NCBI GenBank assembly: GCA_027625915.1
Contig: JANTQA010000026.1
Coordinates: forward strand, 8,060,001 to 8,124,000
Source: Anaeramoeba flamelloides
Taxonomy: Eukaryota > Metamonada > Anaeramoebidae
Length of the DNA stretch: 64,000 bases
Direction of reading: 5' to 3'
Shown here: piece by piece, positions 49,601-60,481 of the stretch
Numbering within the stretch: position 1 is the first letter of the stretch
Layout: each line of letters begins with the position of its first letter
Notes under the pieces: model-generated
Told to the model about the DNA's origin: nothing
The model's database searches: none
Seen by the model: only the letters and a program-made list of their open reading frames with translations
Made by a program: the position numbers and the translations under genes

Positions 49601-50393
49601 ATTTTTTATACTTTTTACTTTTTCCAAATTTCCTTTTTTAAGTTGTTTAGGTTCCTTAGGTTCCTTGGGTTCCTCCTCTTTTTGTTTTTTTAGGGGGGGG
49701 GGGGGGGGAAAAGGAATAAAAAATCATTATAAGAATTGGTGGAATTGGTCATGACTAACCTAACCAAACTTGTTAATGATCAGATCTAAAACGAAGTGAG
49801 CTGGACTTATACAACTGTAGAGAACTGAATCCAACGAATGCGATCTGAAGCCAACCAAAGTGAACCGAATTGGACTTTCCGTACAATCTGTCGAGTCGTT
49901 ACCTGGACTGGGTTTTTGCTGTCGAGTCGGTATCTTGTACTGGGATTTTGCGAAAACAAGATTTGGGAAACTTGCAAAAAAAAAAAAAAAAAAAAAAGCA
50001 ACTCAATTTTGTAAAACCAAATCTTATTCTTAAAACCTTAGCACTTTATAGAATCAAACCATCTATAAAGTTCTAAAAAACTTAATAAAGTAACCTATTT
50101 CATTTGATCTATAGTTGTTCAAATATTTAGATCTCTTTATTAAAAACAAATTGAAAATATTGATCATTTTTTATGGGTATATCCTTCCTATGAAAAATAT
50201 AGATTAATATTTCATAACAAATTAAAAAAAAAAAAAATCTTAATGAATTAATTTAAAACAAACGGTTTGAAACTATTTTCATTAAATAATAATCGTGAAA
50301 TCTATGATTTTACGCTTAAATTTCTGAAAGTGAATTTAAGTAAAAGGGTATCCAGAGTGTAATTTACACTTCTTCAACAATAAAAAAAAAAAA
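49601..50393 (+). mobile_element. Composite LINE-tailed retroelement, copy 2 (about 793 bp)
   Basis: A target-site duplication AAATAAATGATTTTTT flanks it (49585-49600 and 50394-50409). It is colinear and nearly identical with 42081-42850; the differences are mainly an expanded GGTTCCTTAGG-type stretch, a G run near 49693-49709 and small substitutions. The shared 5' end, internal poly(A), LINE 3' module and poly(A) tail indicate a unit that moves as a whole by target-primed reverse transcription. Confidence 0.82.
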
Positions 50394-50449
50394 AAATAAA
50401 TGATTTTTTTTTTAATCCAAGAACAAGTTAAATTTTGAATATTTTGAAT

Positions 50450-51650
50450 TTTCTTTTAAGGGGTTATTAACTCATATTTATTATATATTCTCAAGGTGGT
50501 AGAGTAATTAATAATACAAGGATTTTATCAAACTTGATAAAAGAACTTTTTTATAAACTTTCGAGAGATGAGTTATCTTTATTAAAAAAGTTCATTTTTC
50601 CCAATTATTTTTGAATAACAATATCAAATTTCCTCTTGTTTATATTTTTGGATTGAAAAAGAAAGACAAAAAATTTTCAAATTATTTTTATTTTGGTGGA
50701 ATTTCACTTTTATTAATTTCTGTGTGACTAGATGAACTAATAACCTTGAACTTTTAATCATATATAAAAAGACGAGAGAAAAAAACCTAAATACTGAATA
50801 CTCTAAATTATAATAAAAATTGATCTTTTATTTTATTTATCATATATTTATTAAAATTTCCTGAAATTTAAAAGATTAGACAATATTCCTTTTCAAATAT
50901 TAAGAGTATGAACCGTGAACTATTATTATTTCTATAAATTGGTAATATATGATTGATTTTTTTATCATTATAATTATTAAATTGAATTGGTTTTATTTTT
51001 TTGGAAATAATTAAAATTTTGGAAATAATTATAAATCCCTATTGATATTTTAATTTTTTAGGTTAATATTAACTCGTTGTAATAATTATGATTGGATTAT
51101 TAATAATTGATTAAAAATAATTAAAATAAAAAATATTTCCTTTTCTGTTATGAGTTGACTTTTACAGATTTTAAAAAAGAATAATTTTGGGAATTTTAAA
51201 TTTAATAGTTTGTTTGTTTTTCGCGTATTTTTTTTTTTCAAAAAAAAAGACAAAATTAATATAAACTGTTCTTTTAATAATGAAATTATACTTTCTTCAA
51301 GTTTAAAATAATTGTTATGATTTTTTTTTAAAATATAAGTTTGTTTTTTCCTACTAGTTATTTCAATACTTAATTTATTTATTCTTAAAGTGTATTTTAG
51401 TACAGTTCCTTCACAGACAATTAGAGTTCTTTCATCTTCAAAGATAATATCTTTTTTTGATATAATTTGGAAATATATCTGGATTTTTAACCTACCAAAA
51501 ATGGAAAAAATGAATAAACTTTTTGAAAACAATATTTTATTTCAGAATATTGTTTTTAAAGTGTGTTTGGTATTTTAGTAATAAGATTTTTACTTTTTTT
51601 TTCAATTTCAAGATGTGGGATTTATTTTGTTTTTGACTTTTTTATTTCAT
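50450..51650 (-). repeat. Unknown repeated block, copy 1 (partner 55975-58260)
   Basis: It is colinear with 55975-58260 after allowing for an insertion there. On the minus strand, 51086-51532 is open for 148 residues. A core reading FEDERTLIVCEGTVLK is echoed as LEEERTLIICEGSVTK in the partner. That suggests both once encoded a related protein, though the partner copy is interrupted. I do not recognise the family. It may be a decayed mobile-element gene or a duplicated host gene. Confidence 0.5.
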
Positions 51651-52393
51651 TTATATTAATAATTTTATAGATTACTATAAATTTGTAAAAATAATTACTG
51701 GGTATTTTGGGGTTTTTTTGATATAATTATGAATTAATGGGGGGATAAAGTTTAAATATTATTTTTAATAGTCTTAAAAGGGTCATATTTTCCAATATAA
51801 AATAAAATCAATTATTTCTTTCAAAAGATACTGTTAAAATAAATTGAAATGCTTATTTTGTTCTCTTTTGGAATAATTTTAATCATTTTGTATATTTTCA
51901 AGTTTGAGTTTTAATATATATTCCCAGTTTTTTTTTTTTTTTTACTAATTATTTACAATTGGGTTATTTTTCTTACTTGATATACAATATTAAGTTCATT
52001 AATTTTAAATATTTCAAAAAAAAAAAAAATACCCCAAAAATTGGTGTTTTTTCAAAAGCCTGTAATTTTGAAAAGGAGGGTTTTTGTATCTTGATTCGTT
52101 TAGTAGCTATCCATTCTTGATGAGATCAAATTAAGCATAACTTTGAAAAAATAATTGTGAAGAGATATGTAACTGAAAGCCAATATGTAATTTTGGCAAA
52201 CTTTTATACTCAGAATTTATTTTTTTCGGTACAATGAAGTGTAAATATGAATGTTGTGAAAAAATTGAATTTTTACAACATCCATATTTAGACTAGTATT
52301 GTGATATGTTGAAATTTAATTAACAAAATTTTCAATCATTTTCATTGGTTAGTATCTTGTATTACAACTCATAGAGTAAAGAAAAATTGAATA

Positions 52394-52589
52394 CGGCCAG
52401 TTCCACTTTTAAGGCACAAATTTTCAATAATATTTATGGCACAAAAAAATCTCAAATTAAGGTAGAAAATTTGTATTTTTTTTTTTTCACAATTTATTTT
52501 ACTAGAATCTGATTTATAAACCTTAATTTGGGATTTTTATTGGGCCTTAAATTTCGTTGAAGTTTGTCCCGTAAAAATGGAATTGGTTG
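52394..52589. mobile_element. TA-flanked MITE family B, copy 3 (196 bp)
   Basis: TA lies at 52392-52393 and 52590-52591. The left end is CGGCCAGTTCCACTTTTAAG; the right end is AAAAATGGAATTGGTTG. Inner GGCACAAA and ATCTCAAATTAAGGTAG strings match copy 1. Confidence 0.82.
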
Positions 52590-52710
52590 TAGTTTTAGAC
52601 ATTCAAAGGGGTGTTTAATTCTTAAAAAGCTTTTACAAGCCAAAAAAGAAATTCTTTATACTTTTTAGTATGATTATATGAAAAATACTTTCCAAAATAA
52701 AAAAGGTTAA

Positions 52711-53222
52711 GGGCTACACTTTTAATTTAAAACAGTGAAATAATGTCTAAATTCACCCTTAAAGGGGTTCTGTCATCCAATTAATATTTGTCCAAGTAGA
52801 AGTTCTTTTCGAAAAAATGGGAAATTTCTCAACATTTTGACCTTTTCACAATTTTTGCCTTGTTAGATCATGCAAAATTTCGATTTTAATATTTTAGAAT
52901 TTCCATTTCAACTTTCGGAACTCATACTATTTTATTGGACTGTTCTACATATTTTTTAAATTTTGTTGTACAAGTTTGAAATGTTCTCAAATTTGAAATG
53001 TACTTGAAAATCCCGAAAAGCCATTTTTCGCAATTATTTTTTTTGTTATTTTCGATTTTCCTTTTCATTGAAAAACTAAGAAAAACAGTCTGTGTGAAAA
53101 GGTAAAGATGACAAAAAATGTTTTTTTTTTTTTTTCCAATTTCTTTAGTGTGAAATTTTTTGTGAGAAGCGAAAGTGAAATAACACAATTACTCAAATCC
53201 CTCAAGGGTGGGAACGTGGTCC
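52711..53222. mobile_element. TTAA-flanked element family C, copy 2 (512 bp)
   Basis: TTAA lies at 52707-52710 and 53223-53226. Ends are GGGCTACACTTTTAATTTAA and GGGTGGGAACGTGGTCC. The body is about as long as copy 1 and shares long strings such as AACAGTGAAATAATGTCTAA and GAGAAGCGAAAGTGAAATAA. Confidence 0.8.
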
Positions 53223-54676
53223 TTAATAGTTAAAAATAACTCTTCGTTAAAAAAAGTTCAAAAGAAAATAAAATTGATTGTTATGGAAAAAAAAGTTCAA
53301 CACAGTTTTTAATTGAGAACCTTTCTCGAAATGAAAAGTACAGATCATTAAATAAAAGAAAAAAAAAAATAATCTAAAAATAAAGACAAAATCAAGAATT
53401 CAGCACACTTATAGTTTTTTTAAGACTTTATTTTAATATGGGCTTTTCTATTTGATTGATAAATTATTAAAAATTTGTTCAAAAAATTGACTGTTTTTAC
53501 GATGTCTAAAACCACACCGGAATTTCGAAATTAAAGTAGACTTAAATTACATTTGTTGGTTTGATAGAAAATAATAAACGTGTATTTGAATTAAAAATAG
53601 AAAACATTTTCACTTCATTTTCAATTTCTTTTATCAAACAGAAAGATAGAGGTCGACAACCTACCTCTTTTGGAAAGTCTATTTATCAAGAAAAAAATTT
53701 AAAAGGAAGTAAAAATTTTTACCCATTTCGAATCAAATACCAGTTATGGATTATTATTTGAAGTTAATTGACTTTTTCTTCAAATTGGTTTTACTTTTCT
53801 TTTGCAGGTTCTATTAATGTTTCCTATTAAAAACAGTGTTTAACTTTTTTACCTTAATGGTGAATATTATTTTTAATTGAAAAATTTCTCAATAAAAAAA
53901 AAGTAAAATCAATTTAAAAGATTAAATAATTTAACTCCAAGTCATAATTAATGCTATTGTTGCCAATTGAATCCAGATTACGAATTAATTCTCTTTGAAA
54001 ATCATAAAAATACTTCGTATTGCTTTATCAGATCTTCAAAATTGTCAAATTTTTCTTCAACAAATTTGGAAAAATTTGATCACTCACATAATAACCACAT
54101 TCTAAAAGATGGTTTTAAAAAATATATGTTATTGTGCTGAATACATCATTTTATCTTTAGATTATTTATTTTTTCGCTTATTCCATGATCTGTACTTTTC
54201 ATTTTCAGTAAGTGGTACCAATCTAAAATCTTGTTGAACTTTTGTTCCTGTTTCACTTTTGTTTTCTCAAAAGTATTCTTTTTTAGAAAATAAATAACAA
54301 GTAAACAAATTTTTTTTACATGATTAATGAGTTAGTTTTCAAAGAATTCATTCTTGGTTTAATTTTGGAAATATTTAAGAAAAAAAAAATTATGAAAAAT
54401 CGCATTTACACAAAAAAGAAGAAAAATAAAAACATTTAGATTTTGTGGATAACCAAATAGGTAAAGGAAATTTTTTTCGCCTTCCTTTTCTAGAAACGAA
54501 CTGTTGAGTGTTCCAATATACTTCATTTTATGAAAAAGAATTTTTTATAACATAAAAATATTAATTAACAAAATCGCATAATTGAAGTGTTTTTTTGAAT
54601 AAAATTATTTCTTCCATTTTTCTAAAATTGAATAAATCTGTTTTTTTTCACAATTCTTTTTGAGCCTTCTTCTTAA

Positions 54677-57600
54677 ATGCAGAAGAATACTCTCCAAAAT
54701 AATCTCTACATCTGTGTTATCCTTCTAGTTTCATGCTACTACCTTACAAACATTATTCCTTTTGATAGCCGCTCTCGCAAAAAACTCGCGACCCCCGATT
54801 CTCAGAACCAAAAATTTGCGAAAAGTAAATTTCAAACAATCATTTATCCATTGCGATCTGAAACCCAAAACAAACAAAAAAAAGAGTACCACTGTGACAC
54901 ATTCAAGCAACTCCAATTCAGATTTACGGAAGACAAAATCAACATTAAAACAAAAAACAATTTTCTTGGCTTCCGTTTTCTCGGTGGGAATTTAAGCAAT
55001 CTTTCTGCACATGGAAGACTTGCATCTTATACCAACATTCTTAGATCAAATGCGGAACAGTCTCAAACCCATGTACCTAATTACCAGTCGGTTAGGTATT
55101 CTACAGTCTATTCTGGGATTGACGTTGAATACTTGAGAACAAAAAGTGGATTAAAGTCGAATTATTATTTAAAACAAGCATGGCGCTACCCAGAGATCAA
55201 AATCCAATATTCGGTCGGTAACCCCAATGTTCATTTACAAGTCAACAAAAAAGATGGATCACTCGAGTTTTATGACATCCTCAAAGGGAAAACGATTTTA
55301 AAAGAATCAACACCAATCTTCTTTCAAAACACAAAACAATTCCTTGGATCATTTCAAATTTTGGATCCTGAGAAATTAGTTGTTGGGTTTAAATTAAAAC
55401 GGAGTGACTACGATCTTTTAGAAACAAACCAGCCACTAATCATTGATCCAAATTTTTCCACTTATTTAGGCACAGAGGAATACGATACCGCAAATTCAAT
55501 ATGGCAATATGATGAAAATAATATTTATGTAACTGGGACTACCTATAGCGCCAATTGGGAGACCACGCAAGGAGTTTATCACGAAAGTTACATTGGAGGT
55601 GCTGATGTCTTTGTTTTGAAAGTGGACAACTCTGAGAATTTGATCTGGTCAACCTATATAGGATCTGACTATGATGATTTCGTTTACACAATTCGAACAG
55701 ACTCTCAAGGGAACCCTACCATAACTGGGGAAACTGGATATTTAGATTCTGGCCAAGCCTGGCCTACAACACCCGGTGCATATAAAACCTCTTGTCCAAA
55801 TACCAACATTGTCCTCCCATACGTAACACAGCTATCAAAAAACGGAGACCTACTAGAATATTCTACATTTTTATGTGCAAACGATTCCTCTGCCTGTAAA
55901 ATTCTTTTTATTGTTTTTATATTTGCTTTAGTTTTTATATTGATGTGTGCCTATTCCCATATTTTGGTTAACATTTGGATTTTATTTAAGGAACTAGTAA
56001 CTCTTGTTTATTTGTAATCCCAAAGGTAATAGAGTAATTATTTACACAAGGATACAATTAAACTTGATATACACAACTTCATTTATCAACTTTAGAGAAA
56101 TGAGTTTATCATTTTTAAAAGAATTCTTTTTTCTCATTGAATTTTCAGTCAAAAGACCCTGATCCTTTTGCTTGTAATCTTTTTTTATACTTTGTTTTTT
56201 TGGTAAATTATTTTTCAGTCAAAAGATCAGATCCTTTTTTATTTGGATTTTTGGATCCAAAAATAAAAAGAAAAAGAAAAATTTGCAAAAGATCTTTATT
56301 TTTCGCAAAATCTCACCTTTAGTAATTTCTGTGAGTTTGTATAAACACGACAAGAATAGCACAACCCATACAAGCACTTTCAAGACTTTTTCGAACTTTC
56401 AGACTGACAGTCTGCACGATTTCAGTCTCTGATATTCTTTCATATTTTTTCAAATTTCAAATACTTGATACAAACTTTTGTAAGCTCAAAAAATGGTAAA
56501 AAATAATAATTAACCAAAGATAACATTTTGAATTTAATTGAAAATTTTAAAAGTTATCCAAAAGAAAAATATTTCTTAACTTTGAATAACCTGAAACTCT
56601 TTTTATGAAAACCAAAAATTGGAAAGTTGTTTAAATTACATGTTTTTAAAAGTTTATTTTGTAAAAACTTTTAAATTGAAAGTTGTTGAATTGTGATCTT
56701 GTAATTCCTTTTAAAATTTGGAACAATTTGAAAAAAACAAAAGTGTTGACAAGTAAAAAAAGTGACTACAATTTTTGTGTTATTTTTGTCTTGAACAAAT
56801 AGCATTGAAAATTTAATCATATTTCAAAAATACAAGAAAAATAAATCAAATATTGACAAATTGAAGATCCCTAAAAAATTGATCATCTATTGTATTCACA
56901 ACAATCTATTCAATTTCTTGGAATTTAAAAAGATTAGGTAATATTCTTTGAAACCATTTTCCAGTCAAAGGGGCCCAGTTGTAATGGGTAAAATACACAC
57001 ATGTTGAAAGGAGTTGAATGGATATTAGAAGAAAAAAAATTAATTTTGGAAATTTCAAAATTGGGATCATTTTTTCACATTTTTACACATTTTTTTTTTT
57101 GTTTTTTTTTATTACAAGTAATTCAGTTACAAATTTTTTATTTTTATTCCAAGATCGATAGTTACTTGGTAAAAAACATGTTATTTTAATGTTATTGATA
57201 AAATGAAAATGATTGTAGAGAAATCATATTTATTTCGATTGGAATTTTATTTGGATCTTCAATTTAAGATCATAATGAATTTTGTTTTTTTCTCAATAGT
57301 CCTCCTAAGAATTTGTGGATTTCTATTTTTAAGAAAATATATTGTTTTTATTCGTTTTATTTCATCCAGATATCAACTATTCTTCGATATTTATTATTCT
57401 ACTTATTTTTTATTTGCTCTTCAAAGGTCATTTATAAAAAATATTTGATATTTGAAAAAAAAGTTTGGCGTCTTTGACTGAAACAAAGTTTACCAATATT
57501 AAGACTATAAACAATTAGTCTTAAAATCAGTTATTTGATCATATCTATTATTGGTTTTTTTTATTTAAATTATTAATTTGAATTAGTTTAATTAGTTTGA

Positions 57601-60444
57601 AAATCTTTAAAAATTGGGAAATATTAATAAAAACTATATATAATTTAATCCTTGTGTTATACAAACCCACGGGGAAATAATTAAGATTGGGTTATTAATT
57701 ATTGATTCTAAATAATCAAATTAAAAATCATTTCTTTAGATTATAAGTTGAATTTTCCAGGTTTTAAAAAATTATTTTGTTAGAATTTTTAATTTAATTG
57801 TTTGGTTGTTTTTCTCGTATTTTTTTAATCAACAAAAAGAAAAAATTGATTTGAACTGTTCTTTGAATCAACAAATTATATTTTTTTCTGTGTTTAAAAT
57901 AAGTATTGTAATTTTTTTTGAATTTAGTATTTTTTTTATACTGAGTTATTCTAAAACTTGGTGGTTTCATTTTTAAAAGTTTTATTTTGTCACACTCCCT
58001 TCACAGATAATAAGAGTTCTTTCTTCTTCCAACGAAAATAATTTATTTTGAAATAATTTGGAAATATTTTGAATTTTGAACTTTTCAAAAAATGACTTAA
58101 ACTTTTTAAAAACAATAATTCATTTTGGAAAATAGCATTAAAAATAAGTTTGATCCTGTAGTAATCAGATTATTACTTTGTTTTTCAATTTCAAGATGAG
58201 GTCAAATTTTTTTGAATTTGCTATTATATTTACTTGATGATTTTTTTAAGATTACTATTCCCTTAAAGGTTAAATTTCAAAATATTTTTTTTTATTTTGA
58301 ATTTTCAAAAAAGGAAATTAGTTTCCTCTAACAACAGTTAGGTTTGATTGGGTTTTCTAAAATTTTGTTTTGGAATTTCAATAAAGAAACATAATTACAT
58401 TTATTCATTAACTAATATATAAGATTAATAATGAGTCTTTATTTCCAATAATATCAAATATATTATTCTTATTATTTTTGTTAATTTGGGTTAATTCTTA
58501 AATATAAATTTTATGAATTTTTCCTCAGAGGATGAACAGTCTTACATTTTCAAAATATTTGATAATTATTTTTTGCCTCCTGTATAGAATAAACTAAACT
58601 TGTTAATTGAATCAGTGTTTTGAATAAAGAATATCCACATTATATGCCCTCTGGGGACTGAAATACAATATTGCAAGATAAAAAAAACCCATTCAATTAA
58701 TTATAGTATTGAAAAAAATATCAGACATGAAAATAATTCCTGACATAATTTTAAATTGTTAATATTAGGGAAATGGTTGTTAATATTGGGAATATTTTAA
58801 ATCAAATCCTTTTGATAACTAAACAAATTTTTTATGAACACAGGAATAAACCCCCAAAAAGTTCATTAAAAAGATTTGTCGATAGAATACTCATTTAATT
58901 ATTTGATAACCCTAATGCATTTACCTATTTATTAAAATTTATAACATAAACCCTAATAAAAAAAAATTTTTATAACATGTTATAAACATGTTGTAAACGT
59001 GTTATAAACGTAAAAAATGTTATAAAATTTTATAATAAAAACCTTTGTAACATAAATGGTTGTTATAAAATGTGTTATAAAATTGATAACATGTTATAAG
59101 TCCGTTATAAGAATATTTTTTCAAAAAATATTGAAAAAATTATTATATAAAAGGAAATTTTGTTATCAAAATGTTATATAGATGTTATAAAAAAAGTTTT
59201 TTTATTAGGGAAACCTGTTATAGGAATATTTTTTGAAAAAATATAAAAAAAATCATCACATAAAAGGAGATTATGTTATAAAAATGTTATATAGATGATA
59301 TAAAAAAAGTTTTTTTATTGAGGATAATGAGTTTTGCTATGCATTTGGAAAATGATATTTTATATTCTTGTTTTTTGATTGATTGAATATGGTTTTGAAC
59401 AATTATATTTTAATTGATCATCATTTCAATAAATGTTTAGTTATAATTTTGAATGTCTGATTCTTAAAAAAAAGAAATTCAAAAGCAATAAAAAAACAAT
59501 TTTATTATTATTAACAATTTAAAAATTGTCTTGGATTATTTTCATGCCCGATACTTCTTTCAAGACTATACTTTCAAAGGGAAAGTTAAAAATATTACAA
59601 ATTTTTGGATTGTTGAGGATTTGAATAAAAATATTTTTGATGCAAAAAATTTAAGGACTATTCATATTTAATGATCTTTTGAGAGTAAAATACAAGAATT
59701 AAACCCTAAAAATGATTGAAAAGATTTTCAATTTAAGGGAAGTCAAAATATTGCAATTTTTGGTTGTTTGGTGATATCGAAGCAAAATCATTTAATGATC
59801 AAAAAATTTTCTGAATTTAAAATCGATTTTCTTTACCTCCTAATAAACTTTTACCCCTGATGAAATATAAAGTATACTCATAAATTCACAAAAATATTAA
59901 CCTTTTTTATTCACTTTCCTGTTTTTGAAAATGTTTTTATGAGCTATTAAGAAAGAATTTTATTTAGTCGAAATTCAAAAAAAATGTGTAAATTAGTGGA
60001 CAACAAGACTGTTTGTTTTTGGAAAAAAAAATGTTTTGAAAGTTGATTTGCAAGAAATTAAAAAAATCCAAATTGAACCAAAAAGATTAAAACTTTTTTT
60101 TGAATTTATCAGTATCTACACATTTAACTTAAACTCTCTAGTACTTGAAAATAAAGTGAAATGAACGATCAGCAGCGACTTTTGAATTTTCAAACCTTTT
60201 TGATTTTTAATATTCAAATTTGGTTTGTTGAAATATGGTTTGAACCAAATGACAACTTTTCATAAAAAAAAAACCTAAATTTTTTTATTATTGAAGAAGT
60301 GTAAATTACACTCTCGAGTTGCCCTTAGACTTAAATTACCTTTCAGAAATTTAAGCATAAAATTATAGATTTCAAGATTATTAATTAATGAAAATAGTTT
60401 TAAACTGTTTGATTTGAAATTAATTCATTAAGATTTTTTTTTTT

Positions 60445-60481
<37 letters not shown>

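Larger units (their letters stand above)
46861..54676. other. Transposon-rich divergent intergenic region
   Basis: This 7.8 kb holds members of families A, B and C, retroelement copy 2, and an unknown repeated block at 50450-51650, each listed separately. A run of about 17 G lies near 49693-49709 inside the retroelement 5' module. 46861-48850 and 53230-54676 are A/T-rich without recognised content. Confidence 0.6.

Noticed and set aside
42081-50393. The two direct repeats as LTRs of one element
   Set aside because: Each copy has its own target-site duplication, a poly(A) tail and LINE-derived coding remnants. The 6.7 kb between them holds a host transporter gene and no retroviral-type genes.
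52922-53188. 88-residue frame inside the TTAA element as a transposase piece
   Set aside because: No catalytic motif is visible, and I saw no matching open frame in the homologous copy at 37908-38427.
53561-53761. 66-residue frame as an exon
   Set aside because: It has plausible composition and a TTTGATAG acceptor-like start, but no recognisable domain and no partner exon.
57001-57448. Two hydrophobic frames as membrane proteins
   Set aside because: They lie inside an inverted-repeat element in an intron and consist mostly of Phe/Leu/Ile from T-rich DNA.
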